Shown: piece by piece, positions 33,953 through 43,567 of the stretch
How positions within the stretch are numbered: the first letter of the stretch is position 1
Layout: each line of letters opens with the position of its first letter
Assembly: GCA_017643395.1 (NCBI GenBank)
Contig: JAEPNP010000001.1
Location: 1,353,501 to 1,417,500 of the forward strand
Reading direction: 5' to 3'
Length of the DNA: 64,000 bases
DNA from: Rhodothermales bacterium
Lineage (GTDB): Bacteria > Bacteroidota > Rhodothermia > Rhodothermales > UBA10348
The notes under the pieces: model-generated
What the model was told of the DNA's origin: nothing
Databases searched by the model: none
The model's input: the letters and a program-made list of their open reading frames with translations, nothing else
Position numbers and translations under genes: made by a program

Positions 33953-35169
33953 CCGGCCAGTCTGAGAGCGGCCTGAAGCAGCGCGTTTGCACCTGCTTCT
34001 ACATCCTCGGGTGAACTGTACTCGGCGGGGTTGTGGCTGACGCCGCCCCGGCTCCGCACGAACAGCATGCCGGAGGGACAATGCCGTGCGAGAATCTGCG
34101 CATCGTGACCTGCGCCGGAGATGAGTTCATGCACAGGTAGGCCCAGGGCCGCAGCGCCGTCCCGCGCGGCCTGCACCACGAGGTCGTCGAACTGCACCGC
34201 TGGCGCGCTGGCCGTTTCGTGGATGTCGTAGCCGACCCCTTCGGCCTCCGCGAGTCCTGCAACTGTGCCACGCATGCGCTCGACCGCATGGTCCAGGGTG
34301 TCCTGTTCGGGGTGTCTGAGGTCCAGCGTGAGCTCGACCGTACCCGGGATGACATTGATGAGATTCGGGCTGGGCACCAGGCGCCCGACGGTGGCGCGCA
34401 GACCGGGAATCGATTGGGTGCACTCCCGCATGGCGACCACCACGCGCGCGGCCACCAGGCCGGCGTCCTGCCGACGATCCATGGGTGTGGTACCGGCGTG
34501 GTTTGCGGTGCCCTTCAGGGTAATCTCCAGCCAACGCAGGCCCTGCACGCCGGTGACCACGGCGACCGGCAGGCCCACTTCTTCCAGCACGGGACCTTGC
34601 TCTATGTGCAGCTCCAGGAAGGCGTGAACGGAACTGGATCTGAGGTCTTCGGAGCCGGCCATGCCCAGTTTGTCGAGGTTCTCTCCGATGGTGGTGCCAT
34701 CGGTCCCACGAACAGCTCGAACCCAGTCGGTATCGAGATCGCCCCGCAGATAGAGGCTGCCCATCATGTCCGGCATGAACCGCACTCCTTCCTCGTTCAC
34801 AAATGAGACGAGGCCGACGGGACGGTGCGTGCTGTGTGCATTCTCGTGCAGGACTTCCAGTACCTCCAGGGCTGCCAACACCCCCAGAGATCCGTCGAAC
34901 CGACCGGCCCTGCCCACCGAGTCCGTATGCGATCCCAGGAGGACCGGCGCGGCGTCGGGATGGTCGCCCGGCCTCAGGGCCCAGAGATTTCCAATGGCGT
35001 CTATGCGCGGGGTCAGGTCCATCCGTTGCAGGTGGTGCTCCACGAAACGCCGACCAGCGAGGTCCTGCTCGGTGAATGCCAGCCGCTGCACGCCTCCGCC
35101 CTCAAGGGCACCAATTCGGGCCAGGTCATCCAGGCGGGCCAGCAGTCGTGAGCGGTTCACTCGGAGCAT
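33949..35169 (-). CDS. M20 hydantoinase/carbamoylase-type hydrolase
   Basis: The 406-aa protein has the metal-binding LLGSHTDSVGRAGRFDGSLGV and FVNEEGVRF, ELHIEQGPVLEE, and an ANHAGTTPMDRRQDAG segment that match amidases of the N-carbamoyl-amino-acid/allantoate amidohydrolase group. It hydrolyses an amide or carbamoyl bond on a small amine; the exact substrate is unclear. The stop codon CTA/TAG is shared with ctpA on the other strand (33949-33952). The start at 35169 is chosen over 35211 because it does not extend into the Do-type protease promoter area. Confidence 0.85.
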   Translation of the reverse strand: MLRVNRSRLLARLDDLARIGALEGGGVQRLAFTEQDLAGRRFVEHHLQRMDLTPRIDAIGNLWALRPGDHPDAAPVLLGSHTDSVGRAGRFDGSLGVLAALEVLEVLHENAHSTHRPVGLVSFVNEEGVRFMPDMMGSLYLRGDLDTDWVRAVRGTDGTTIGENLDKLGMAGSEDLRSSSVHAFLELHIEQGPVLEEVGLPVAVVTGVQGLRWLEITLKGTANHAGTTPMDRRQDAGLVAARVVVAMRECTQSIPGLRATVGRLVPSPNLINVIPGTVELTLDLRHPEQDTLDHAVERMRGTVAGLAEAEGVGYDIHETASAPAVQFDDLVVQAARDGAAALGLPVHELISGAGHDAQILARHCPSGMLFVRSRGGVSHNPAEYSSPEDVEAGANALLQAALRLAG

Positions 35170-35259
35170 GCGTGAGTTTACGGCTCGTCCCGGTTGCAGG
35201 GCGCGAATCACGGGCGCAAAACTGTCGTAGGAGCATGTCTGCCAACCAGCCGACCACCC

Positions 35260-36408
35260 ATGGAGAACGGATTTCGACTGACGAGTGTGCTACTGATGGT
35301 GCTGGCGATGACCGGCTGCGGACAGTCGGTGCAATCCCAGCAATACGATATTCCGCCGGCCCAGCCACGGCCAATGGGCAGCCTGACGGATGAGATCTCC
35401 AACAGTCGGCAGAACGCCATCACTCGCGCCGTGGAGGCGGCCTCGCCGACCGTGGTTTCGATCAGCGTCATCCAGCGTGTGCGCTATCAGGACCCGTTCG
35501 CGGACCCCTTCTTTGATTTCTTCTTTGGAGGACAGCGGCAGCGCATGCGAGAGCGCCAGGTACAGGGTGCCGGCTCCGGCTTTGTGATCAGTTCTGACGG
35601 CTACATACTCACGAACGATCACGTGGCGGGTCAGGGCGACGTGATTACCGTGGCGTTTCCGAACGGCGACTCATACCCGGCAGATCTGGTGGGTACGGAC
35701 GCGGCCTCCGACCTGGCGCTGCTGAAGGTGAATCCGGAGGATCCGCTGCCCTATCTGGACCTGCGCAGCGCCACTGAGCCCATCGTCGGTGAATGGTGCA
35801 TCGCACTCGGCAATCCGTTCGGTCTGTTCGAAGCCAGCGATCCCACCGTGACTGTGGGTGTGGTGAGTGCGACGGGTCGAGATCTGGCCCCCCAGGAAGG
35901 ACGGTTGTACCGGGACATGATCCAGACAGATGCGGCCATCAACCGGGGCAATTCGGGAGGGCCGCTAATCAACGCTCTTGGTCAGGTCATTGGAGTCAAT
36001 ACGGCCATCGTATCTCAAACCGGCGGGTCCGTCGGGATTGGTTTCGCCGTACCTGTCGGTCGGGTGATCCGGGTGGTGGACGAGTTGCGGGAGAAAGGCT
36101 TCGTGGATCGCTCCTACTACACCGGCCTCACAGGCAGAAACGTCACTCCGCGTGCAGCCAGGGCGCTCGGGTTGAGCAGCGTGTCCGGCGTGTTCGTGGA
36201 GGACGTGGTGCCCGGGTCGCCGGCCGACGATGCCGGATTCCTGCCGTACGACGTCATTGTTTCGGTGCAGGGTGAGGTCATCGCCAATCAGACCGACTTC
36301 GCCGCTCGGCTCTACGACTTCCGGCCGGGGGACCGGCTTCGCTTCAGCGTGGTCCGGGACGGTCGACAGGTGCAGCTGGCCATGCAGCTGGGCAGCAGCC
36401 AGCGGTAG
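35260..36408 (+). CDS. Do-type (HtrA/DegQ-like) periplasmic serine protease
   Basis: The 382-aa product has a lipoprotein-like signal with Cys20 (LAMTGC), the trypsin-like domain with H121 (TNDHVA), D151 (DAASDLALLKV) and S232 (NRGNSGGPL), and one PDZ domain (about 290-375, GVFVEDVVPGSPADDAGF). It removes or refolds damaged periplasmic proteins. The Phe-rich LA loop (DPFFDFFFGGQRQR) is conserved in the family. The start at 35260 agrees with the signal; the frame opens further upstream at 35194. Only about 90 bases separate it from the divergent hydrolase gene. Confidence 0.92.
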   Translation: MENGFRLTSVLLMVLAMTGCGQSVQSQQYDIPPAQPRPMGSLTDEISNSRQNAITRAVEAASPTVVSISVIQRVRYQDPFADPFFDFFFGGQRQRMRERQVQGAGSGFVISSDGYILTNDHVAGQGDVITVAFPNGDSYPADLVGTDAASDLALLKVNPEDPLPYLDLRSATEPIVGEWCIALGNPFGLFEASDPTVTVGVVSATGRDLAPQEGRLYRDMIQTDAAINRGNSGGPLINALGQVIGVNTAIVSQTGGSVGIGFAVPVGRVIRVVDELREKGFVDRSYYTGLTGRNVTPRAARALGLSSVSGVFVEDVVPGSPADDAGFLPYDVIVSVQGEVIANQTDFAARLYDFRPGDRLRFSVVRDGRQVQLAMQLGSSQR

Positions 36409-36438
36409 CGCCTGGCCGATACGCGAGTAGCGTCAACG

Positions 36439-37362
36439 CTACCAGCCGCGCCCGCGCCGTGTGGGACTCTGACGCGCTTCCCGGAGCGCGGGGTGCGCAT
36501 AGCTCTGACCCTCACGCAGCTCGCTGCGGCCTTCGGTGGTCAGGAAGCGAACGGGAATGGTGCGCCGCTGCAGGTCCCGACCAATGCCGTACACCTCGAA
36601 GTGCAGGTGAGGGCCGGTGGTGAAGCCGGTATTGCCCGACAGGCCCAGTAAGGCACCCGCCCTGACGGAATCGCCTACTCGCACACGCACGCCGCGGTGC
36701 CTGAGGTGCACGTAGTTGCCGATGGTGCCGTCGGCGTGCTGGACCTTGACGAAGTTGGCGCGGGTCTTCAGAGACTGGTCGGGCCCGCCAATGCGAAACC
36801 GGTCCTCCGTCTCTATGACGATGCCCTCGCGGGCGGCATGCACGGGGGTGCCTTCCGGCATGTCGAAGTCGAGCGCATACTTGCCCTGATGGGTGGTGCG
36901 TCCGTTGTAGCCCTGGCCCACCAGGCGCACGTCTCCGTTGGCGAAGGGAAGTGCGTAATCGGCCAAATCATCGTGGCGAGGACCGAGCGTGCCCATGATC
37001 CACTGGGCGTCAAAGCGGTACCCCCACCGCTCGTATTCATCTTCGATTTCCAGCCGCAGCGGCTGCACCGTGTGTGCTCCGGGAATAGTCAGAACCAGGG
37101 GCAGCGGGTGGCTGGTGGCCATGTTCTCCAGTTCCATGTCCAGCCGCATGGTAATCGAGCCCGGCAGCAGATTCGTGATGCGGATCCCCACCTGGCCGTC
37201 CTGATTGCGTACGCCCTCCAGGCAGAATGCGTTGTCGAAACAGTCCTCCTGGGCAACCGCGTATTGCGGTGCCGCGAGCAGCAGCAGAATCAGGCAGGCA
37301 CCGACTCCCGCCGGGGTAGCGGGTCTTCGTCGAAGCCGGCAAGCGATAGGCTTTCGGACCAT
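36439..37362 (-). CDS. M23 (LytM) metallopeptidase
   Basis: The 307-aa secreted protein has a signal peptide (about 1-38) and a middle beta domain, followed by a LytM domain with metal ligands H158 and D165 in HQGKYALDFDMP and H252xH254 in GPHLHFEVY; H219 is also in place (NYVHLRHRG). Such enzymes cut peptidoglycan cross-links. The first 73 bases overlap the 3' end of the upstream SDR gene on the same strand; a GTG at 37305 is another possible start but gives a shorter signal peptide. Confidence 0.88.
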   Translation of the reverse strand: MVRKPIACRLRRRPATPAGVGACLILLLLAAPQYAVAQEDCFDNAFCLEGVRNQDGQVGIRITNLLPGSITMRLDMELENMATSHPLPLVLTIPGAHTVQPLRLEIEDEYERWGYRFDAQWIMGTLGPRHDDLADYALPFANGDVRLVGQGYNGRTTHQGKYALDFDMPEGTPVHAAREGIVIETEDRFRIGGPDQSLKTRANFVKVQHADGTIGNYVHLRHRGVRVRVGDSVRAGALLGLSGNTGFTTGPHLHFEVYGIGRDLQRRTIPVRFLTTEGRSELREGQSYAHPALREARQSPTRRGRGW

Positions 37363-38174
37363 AGACGGGCGGCAGCTTCCGTATCCATCGATGCCGTAGA
37401 CGATGGAACGGGTTTTTCGTTCGCAAAGTAGCGGCCGCTGATGCCCTCCACATCTGGAGAGGTCGCCAGGTGAACGACCGTGCGTGCGCCCTGCGCAGGG
37501 GTGAGCATGAATGGGGAGGCCGCTTTCCAGATGGCGCTCAGGAGGCCGTTGCCGGCTCTTCCAAAGCTGGTGGCGACCACGCCCGGGTGCAGCGCGTTGG
37601 CAGAGACACCGGTACCTTCAAGCCGTCGTGCCAGCTCGTAGGTGAACAGGATGTTCGCCAGCTTGGACGTGCCGTAGGCCTTCCATCCGTTGTAGCGCTT
37701 CTCGGACTGCAGATCCTCAAAGTTGAGCTTCATGCGCCGGTGGGCGTTGGAGGCCACGTTGATGACCCGGCAGGGAGCGCTCTTCCTCAGCGTATCGAGC
37801 AGGCTGAGTGTGATCGTGAAGTAGGCCAGGTGATTGACCGCAAAGGTCATCTCATGGCCCTGCGCGGTGACTTCCCGCCTGTTGCGGAAGAGGCCGGCGT
37901 TGTTGACCAGCACATCGATCTGAGGGTATTCGTCCGCGAGCCTCGCGGCGAGATCCTTGACCGCCTGGAGTTCACTGAGGTCCGTGAGTATCAGGTCGAC
38001 ACTGGAGGAACCGGAGTCCTTCATCACTTCCAGCAAGGCCTGCTTGCCGCGCTCGCGGTTGCGGCAGATCATCACCACGCGGGCACCCATGCGCGCGATT
38101 TCGGTCGCTGCTGCTTTCCCGATCCCCGAGTTGGCCCCGGTGATGACGCAGGTACTGCCTTCGATCTGGTTCAT
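37290..38174 (-). CDS. Short-chain dehydrogenase (retinol dehydrogenase-like)
   Basis: The 294-aa SDR has the cofactor motif [16 protein letters not shown] for NADP(H) preference, NNAG and the catalytic YGTSK with an upstream Ser (NVASNAH). The closest pattern is the retinol dehydrogenase-like group ([21 protein letters not shown]). Its substrate is unknown. It overlaps rpe by ATGA and extends into the start of the M23 gene. Confidence 0.85.
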   Translation of the reverse strand: MNQIEGSTCVITGANSGIGKAAATEIARMGARVVMICRNRERGKQALLEVMKDSGSSSVDLILTDLSELQAVKDLAARLADEYPQIDVLVNNAGLFRNRREVTAQGHEMTFAVNHLAYFTITLSLLDTLRKSAPCRVINVASNAHRRMKLNFEDLQSEKRYNGWKAYGTSKLANILFTYELARRLEGTGVSANALHPGVVATSFGRAGNGLLSAIWKAASPFMLTPAQGARTVVHLATSPDVEGISGRYFANEKPVPSSTASMDTEAAARLWSESLSLAGFDEDPLPRRESVPA

Positions 38175-38845
38175 GCGGGAACGGACCAGGCCCTGCGGAA
38201 CGCCGCCACGTTTGCCGCAACCCCTTGTGAGCCTTTGAACACCGCACTTCCCGCAACGATCACGTCTGCGCCGGCCTGCACAACCTCGCCTACGTTGGAG
38301 GGCTTGACGCCGCCATCAACTTCCAGGTAAGCACCCGAGCCGATCCGGTCCAGCATCTCCCGAAGCCTGGCAATCTTGCGGGTGCTCTGCGGAATGTAGC
38401 TCTGACCGCCGAAGCCCGGATTCACGCTCATGATGAGCGCCAGGTCGATGTCCGGAAGGACTTCCTCAAGCGTCGACAGCGACGTGCCGGGATTCAGGGT
38501 GACCCCTGCTTTCATGCCGGCGGCCTTGATAGCCTGCACGGTCCGGTGCAGGTGGGTCGAGGCCTCAACGTGCACCGTCAGAATATCCGAACCCGCCTCG
38601 GCAAACGCGTCTATATACCGCTCGGGCTTCTCGATCATCAGGTGTACATCCAGCACGGTACCGGTCTCGTCCGCCAACTCCCGAAGGGCACGTACGATCA
38701 GAGGGCCAATCGTGATGTTGGGCACGAAGTGACCGTCCATCACATCCACGTGCAGCCACTCGGCGCCCGCCTCGATGGCAGCCCGACAGTGCGCCTCCAG
38801 GCGGCCGAAGTCGGCAGACAGAATGGAAGGCGCCAGGATCGGCAT
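38171..38845 (-). CDS. rpe: Ribulose-phosphate 3-epimerase
   Basis: This 224-aa TIM-barrel protein begins [16 protein letters not shown] and contains [42 protein letters not shown] and [10 protein letters not shown], all standard for Rpe. It interconverts ribulose-5-phosphate and xylulose-5-phosphate. It follows the nuoH stop without a gap, so it may be cotranscribed with complex I. Confidence 0.96.
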   Translation of the reverse strand: MPILAPSILSADFGRLEAHCRAAIEAGAEWLHVDVMDGHFVPNITIGPLIVRALRELADETGTVLDVHLMIEKPERYIDAFAEAGSDILTVHVEASTHLHRTVQAIKAAGMKAGVTLNPGTSLSTLEEVLPDIDLALIMSVNPGFGGQSYIPQSTRKIARLREMLDRIGSGAYLEVDGGVKPSNVGEVVQAGADVIVAGSAVFKGSQGVAANVAAFRRAWSVPA

Positions 38846-39877
38846 CTAGATGGCGTGCAGGACCGCCAGGATGATCGCAATCACCATGGCGTTTACAAGG
38901 GCGATGGGCAGGAGGTACTTCCAGCCGAGCGTCATCAGCTGCTGATACTTGAAGCGCGGCAGCGTCCAGCGCACCCAGATGAAGACGAAGGCGAAGAAGC
39001 CTGCCTTTACGAGCAGTGACATGACCTGCATGGCGCCGAGCAGGAAGGAGCCTTCCAGACCAGGGAACGCATTCAGGATCAGCGGCTCGAACGGCAGCAG
39101 GTAGCCACCGAAGAAGAGCGTGGCGATGAAGAACGACGCCACGAAGAAGTTCACGTACTCGGCCAGGAAGAACATCCCGAACTTCATGCCCGAATACTCG
39201 GTGTGGTATCCGCCGACCAGCTCCTGCTCGGCCTCAGGAAGGTCGAATGGCGTCCGGTTGGTTTCGGCAAAGGCGGTCACAATGAAGATGACAGCGCCAA
39301 TGGGATTGCGGAAGATATTCCAGCCCAGCAGGCCACCACCCACGTTCTGGGCCTCCACCATCTCAACGAGGTTGAGGGAGCCGGTAAGCAGCACGACCGA
39401 CAGTACGGCCAGGCCCATGGACAGCTCGTACGAAATCATCTGAGCGGACGATCGCAGGCCGCCGAGAAGCGAGTACTTGGAGTTGGAGCTCCATCCAGCG
39501 AGTGTGACGCCGTACACCGAAATAGAGGTCAACGCCAGCAGTACCAGCGCCGAAACCTCCACGTCGGCGACCACCACACCGCGGGCCCACGGGATCAGGC
39601 CTCCGGCGCCCATCGCAATGATGACCATCAGCGTCGGTGCCAGCGAGTGCACAAACGGGTTGGCCGTCAGGGGCACGATGTTTTCCTTCAGGACGAGCTT
39701 CAGCACGTCCGCAAACGGCTGCAGAAAGCCGAAGGGGCCGACGCGGTTCGGACCCGGGCGGGCCTGGATGTAGCCGGAAACCTTGCGCTCCGCGTACACC
39801 AGCACCGAGGCGGATACCAGGAGGAAGTTGATGATCAGGAAGGCGACGGCGGCCGTCCAGTACCAGGCGAGTTCCAT
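38846..39877 (-). CDS. nuoH: NADH-quinone oxidoreductase subunit H
   Basis: This 343-aa membrane subunit has about eight helices and the conserved ERKVSGYIQARPGPNRVGPFG, GGLIPWARG, WSSNSKYSLLGG and ETNRTPFDLPEAEQELV sequences that line the quinone channel. It connects the peripheral arm to the proton-pumping arm of complex I. nuoI normally follows in other bacteria, but here rpe does. Confidence 0.97.
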   Translation of the reverse strand: MELAWYWTAAVAFLIINFLLVSASVLVYAERKVSGYIQARPGPNRVGPFGFLQPFADVLKLVLKENIVPLTANPFVHSLAPTLMVIIAMGAGGLIPWARGVVVADVEVSALVLLALTSISVYGVTLAGWSSNSKYSLLGGLRSSAQMISYELSMGLAVLSVVLLTGSLNLVEMVEAQNVGGGLLGWNIFRNPIGAVIFIVTAFAETNRTPFDLPEAEQELVGGYHTEYSGMKFGMFFLAEYVNFFVASFFIATLFFGGYLLPFEPLILNAFPGLEGSFLLGAMQVMSLLVKAGFFAFVFIWVRWTLPRFKYQQLMTLGWKYLLPIALVNAMVIAIILAVLHAI

Positions 39878-39892
39878 GTCAGGGAGTCAGGT

Positions 39893-41608
39893 TCAGGCGG
39901 TTGTCGCTACGTCTTCCAGGCGAACGCCGAGTTCGCCCATGGCCTCGTAGGTGGCGCCGGACAGCGCGTCCACGCTGTCGGCCACCTCACGCATGATGAA
40001 CTTGGGACCGCGATAGTCCATGCCGTGGCCGAGCCGGATGGCAACGGCCGGCAGGCTGACCCAGCCGGGCTGGCAGTCCACCATGTTGGATTCGGTAAAC
40101 CACTTGTCGAACGGCGTGCCGTGCAGATCGGCGCGGCTCTTGCCGACTTCCATCATGAGCGTGCGGTTCATGCCCTTGATGGCTTTGGCCGGACGCACGC
40201 GTTGCGCGTGACCATCGCTGTTGACGTAGGTGCCCACCGTTTCCACCGCAGTGGCGGCCGGAAGCGATACCGTTGCGTGCGGCAGCGTCTGGTTGGTGGT
40301 GTTGTAGGCGTGCAGGATCACCTTCACGCCTGCAAGCGCGGCTGCGTCCACGAGGCCCGCGGCCACCGGATCATCCTCCAACACGTAGAGCACGTCCACA
40401 CCGGACTCCAGGCGCCAGGCCATCCAGGCGGCATCGGCCTGCTCCATGCCCAGTCGCTCACAGCCGTTCGCGTTCGGGGCGGTCTCGTCCGTCAGCAGCC
40501 AGTTGTCGCCGCGACCAGCGTCGGCGTGCGCCATGTAACGGGGCGCATCGGCCCCAAGGGAAGCAGCGAGTCTGCCAAGCAGGTAGTTGTCCTCAACGGT
40601 GGCATGGGCCGAGCCCAGGAACACAATCCGTGAAGCGTCGGCATCCTTCAGAATGGAGGCGGCCGCATCGTAGGCCGTATTCCAGTCTCCGGTCACTCCT
40701 CCAACCGCGGGTCCGGCCGGACGGTTGTCATTGAAGCGGTGGTAGTCAAGACGCTCGACATCCGGCAGCCAGAACTCGTTCACCGCCGGGTTCTCCCGCG
40801 GGGTGATCTTCATGATCTGGTTGTCCTTGACCCAGTAGTAGCAGTTGTTGCCTTTGGCGCCGGAGACCGTGATGGAGGCCGTGCGGCTCATCTCCCAGAT
40901 GCGTGCCTTGAAGCGGAAATCCTTGGAGGTCAACGCGCCCACAGGGCAGATGTCGATCACGTTCATCGAGTAGGGCTCGTCAAACGTGAAGCCCGGCGGG
41001 GTCATCGGGTAGTTGCGCACCCCGCGCTCGATGATCGTGAGCTGATGACTCTTGGAGATCTCATTGGTGAAACGCACGCAGCGCGTGCAGTTGATGCACC
41101 GTTCGCCGTCGAGCATCACCCGGGGACCCAGGTCGATTTGCTTGGGCTTGGAGACCTTCTCAAACTCGAACCGCGACCCTTCCGGACCATACTTGTAGGC
41201 CTGGATCTGCAGAGGGCAGTGACCGGCCTGATCGCAGATCGGGCAGTCCAGCGGGTGGTTGATCAGCAGCATCTCGAGCGTGTCCTTCTGGGCGCGCTCG
41301 ACCAGGTCACTGGAACGATGTGACTTGACCACCATGCCGTCGGTCACCTCCATCGTGCAGGAGGTCTGCAGCTTGGGGAAGTAGCGGATGACCGGATTGC
41401 CTTCCTCGTCCAGCCGGGGCTGGCGCGTTTCACGGTCGATTTCGGGCGTGCCAACCTCTACCAGGCACTGCCGGCAGTTGGCCGGAGCCGACATGGCCGG
41501 GTGGTAGCAGAAGTGCGGCAGTTCAATGCCCTGCTCCAGGCAGAACTGGAGGAGCCCGGGCCGTCCTTCGAACTCGTAAGTCTGACCGTCTATGGTTACG
41601 GTAGGCAT
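39893..41608 (-). CDS. nuoG: NADH-quinone oxidoreductase subunit G
   Basis: The 571-aa peripheral-arm subunit binds three iron-sulfur clusters: a [2Fe-2S] site at C34, C45, C48 and C84; a His-ligated [4Fe-4S] site at H118, C122, C125 and C131; and a [4Fe-4S] site at C171, C174, C177 and C221. The C-terminal molybdopterin-like half is shorter than in E. coli NuoG, as in other short versions. It lies between the DUF4920 gene and nuoH. Confidence 0.94.
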   Translation of the reverse strand: MPTVTIDGQTYEFEGRPGLLQFCLEQGIELPHFCYHPAMSAPANCRQCLVEVGTPEIDRETRQPRLDEEGNPVIRYFPKLQTSCTMEVTDGMVVKSHRSSDLVERAQKDTLEMLLINHPLDCPICDQAGHCPLQIQAYKYGPEGSRFEFEKVSKPKQIDLGPRVMLDGERCINCTRCVRFTNEISKSHQLTIIERGVRNYPMTPPGFTFDEPYSMNVIDICPVGALTSKDFRFKARIWEMSRTASITVSGAKGNNCYYWVKDNQIMKITPRENPAVNEFWLPDVERLDYHRFNDNRPAGPAVGGVTGDWNTAYDAAASILKDADASRIVFLGSAHATVEDNYLLGRLAASLGADAPRYMAHADAGRGDNWLLTDETAPNANGCERLGMEQADAAWMAWRLESGVDVLYVLEDDPVAAGLVDAAALAGVKVILHAYNTTNQTLPHATVSLPAATAVETVGTYVNSDGHAQRVRPAKAIKGMNRTLMMEVGKSRADLHGTPFDKWFTESNMVDCQPGWVSLPAVAIRLGHGMDYRGPKFIMREVADSVDALSGATYEAMGELGVRLEDVATTA

Positions 41609-41618
41609 AGCGTGCTGA

Positions 41619-42233
41619 TCAGGCCCGGACGCGCTCGATGAGCGCTCCGCGGGCAGTAAGCGTGTAAGCAGATTCGTTCAGGACGCGGGTCTCCTGTTCG
41701 GAATGGCCCTGAAGGTCCTGGTCGTGACCGTCGGAGTCGCCCTCGGCATGATGGCCTGCGCTATCGTGGTCACCGCCGTCGTGGTGTTCACCGGCGTCGG
41801 AATCACCCTCGGCGTGGTGCTCACCAGCGTCAGAGTCATGATGAGCCATCGCCGCGTCTCCGTGGTGGTCGACATCGCCCTGCAGCACGCCGGAAATCAC
41901 GGCGCGTCGGCCAGAGGCGTCTTTGGGGAAAGTGAACACATACGCCCCGTTCTCGTCGCGTGGAACATCCACGCGCACCATGGGCCCATCGATCACCTGC
42001 ATGGACAGCCAGCAGCCTGCCATCTCGCAGACCTCGGAGATGCGTCCTTCCAGCTTGACCGGGTGGCCTATCATGGCCGGACCGTCTGCAATGACGGCCG
42101 AAACCGGCACGGCGTCCTCGGGCGTGATGGCTTCCCCAAAGGAGTCATAGCCCGTCAGCACGTCATATTCCTGACTGTGATCTCCGACGCAGCCGGCGAG
42201 CAGGATCAGGAAGGCGGGAATCAGTGATTTCAT
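41619..42233 (-). CDS. DUF4920 lipoprotein with histidine-rich tail
   Basis: The 204-aa product has a lipobox Cys15 (LLAGC), a DUF4920 core (about 25-120: YDSFGEAIT, EGRISEVCEMAGCW with C69 and C74, VTFPKDASGRRAVISGVLQG-like end), then a tail from 123 to 177 with 13 His plus many Asp/Glu in degenerate repeats (GEHHAEGDSDA). DUF4920 proteins are exported and of unknown function; the tail looks metal-binding. It starts by ATGA overlap with nuoF and precedes nuoG. The start at 42233 is preferred over the longer frame to 42386, which is a shadow of nuoF. Confidence 0.75.
   Translation of the reverse strand: MKSLIPAFLILLAGCVGDHSQEYDVLTGYDSFGEAITPEDAVPVSAVIADGPAMIGHPVKLEGRISEVCEMAGCWLSMQVIDGPMVRVDVPRDENGAYVFTFPKDASGRRAVISGVLQGDVDHHGDAAMAHHDSDAGEHHAEGDSDAGEHHDGGDHDSAGHHAEGDSDGHDQDLQGHSEQETRVLNESAYTLTARGALIERVRA
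41703..41867 (-). repeat. His/Asp-rich degenerate repeats
   Basis: About 165 bases code for residues 123-177 of the DUF4920 protein. Units like HHAEGDSDAGEHHDGGD recur with small changes, so the block probably grew by slippage or short duplications. Confidence 0.7.
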
Positions 42234-43561
42234 GCGGTCACCTCGGCGAGGTCTACGCCGGATGCCACGTGGCCCGGCTTGCATTTGGCTTCGAATTCGT
42301 CCCGGAACCGGGTCACGGTGTGTCGCACCGGCCAGGCGGCCGCGTCCGCGAGAGCGCAGACGGTGCGGCCCTCCATCTCCGTGCACAGATCCAGCAGCAG
42401 GTCCAGATCCCGCATGTTCCCCTCTCCCTCGTCAATCCGGGTGACGATGTTCTCCAGCCATCCGGTGCCCTCGCGACAGGGCGTGCACTGCCCGCACGAC
42501 TCGTGATGGTAGAAGTGGGTGATACGACGGAGGAACGCGACCATGTCGGTGTCCTCATCCATGATCAGCATGCCCGAGGTCCCCATCATAGAGCCGGCCT
42601 CGCGCAGGGAATCGGCGTCCATGGTGACGCCGTCAATCATGTCCGCACGCAGCACCGGGGTGGAGCTTCCGCCGGGCACCAGGGCCTTGAGCTTCTTTCC
42701 GCCGCGCATGCCGCCGGCCACCTCATAAATGAGGTCGGTGATCAGCATCCCGGTTGGATACTCGTACACACCCGGGCGATTGACGTGTCCGGAGATTCCG
42801 TACAGCACCGGGCCGGGATGCTTCTCGGCGCCTACACTTGCAAACCAGTCGCCGCCGCGCTCCATGATGTAGGGCACGGCCGCCAGGGTTTCCACGTTGT
42901 TGATCGTGGTCGGGTAGTTCCAGATGCCCTTCTGTGCCGGGAAGGGCGGCTTGACCCGCGGGTAGGCACGCTTGCCCTCGAGCGAGTTCATCAGGCTGGA
43001 CTCCTCGCCGCAGATGTAAGCGCCGGCGCCCTTGTGGATCACGAGTTCGGTCGAAAAGCCCGAGCCCATGATGTTCTTGCCGACGTACCCCTTGTCGTAG
43101 AGCTTCTTCAGCTCCACTTCCATGTGGGTGATCCAGTCGGCGTACTCACCGCGGATGTACAGGTAGGAGCCCGCCAGGCTCATGGCGTATGACGCGATGA
43201 GCATGCCCTCGAACACCGAGTGCGGGTTGTACTCCATGAGCTGCCGGTCCTTGAAGGTACCGGGCTCCGACTCGTCGCCGTTGCAGCACAGGTACCGAGG
43301 GATGTCCGGGTTGACCGGCGGCATGAAGCTCCACTTGAGTCCGGTCGGGAAGCCGGCGCCTCCGCGGCCCTTCAGACCGGACTTCTTGACCTCGTTGGTG
43401 ACTCCGACAGGGTCCCACTTGTCGCCGCTGAGGATCTCGCGCAGGGCCTTGTACCCGCCATTGGCCTCATAGACCTCCAGCAAGTGCAGGTCCTTGATCT
43501 TCGGCAGCAGTACCCGCTGAAAATTGCGCCAGTCTCCGGCTTTTGAGCTGTTGGCTTCCAT
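42230..43561 (-). CDS. nuoF: NADH-quinone oxidoreductase subunit F
   Basis: The 443-aa flavoprotein subunit binds NADH and FMN through [16 protein letters not shown] and [14 protein letters not shown], and a [4Fe-4S] cluster through [12 protein letters not shown] plus a later Cys. It begins the electron path of complex I. A membrane-protein gene of unknown function separates it from nuoE, with a six-base gap. Confidence 0.97.
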   Translation of the reverse strand: MEANSSKAGDWRNFQRVLLPKIKDLHLLEVYEANGGYKALREILSGDKWDPVGVTNEVKKSGLKGRGGAGFPTGLKWSFMPPVNPDIPRYLCCNGDESEPGTFKDRQLMEYNPHSVFEGMLIASYAMSLAGSYLYIRGEYADWITHMEVELKKLYDKGYVGKNIMGSGFSTELVIHKGAGAYICGEESSLMNSLEGKRAYPRVKPPFPAQKGIWNYPTTINNVETLAAVPYIMERGGDWFASVGAEKHPGPVLYGISGHVNRPGVYEYPTGMLITDLIYEVAGGMRGGKKLKALVPGGSSTPVLRADMIDGVTMDADSLREAGSMMGTSGMLIMDEDTDMVAFLRRITHFYHHESCGQCTPCREGTGWLENIVTRIDEGEGNMRDLDLLLDLCTEMEGRTVCALADAAAWPVRHTVTRFRDEFEAKCKPGHVASGVDLAEVTA

Positions 43562-43567
43562 AGGCTG

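Noticed and set aside
36427..36442. Short hairpin GTAGCG-TCAA-CGCTAC at the end of the M23 gene
   Set aside because: It overlaps the M23 stop and has only six pairs and no T run on either strand, so I do not call it a terminator.
39203..40633. A 476-aa open frame on plus, opposite nuoH and nuoG
   Set aside because: It covers the ends of two highly conserved genes and has no recognisable segment.
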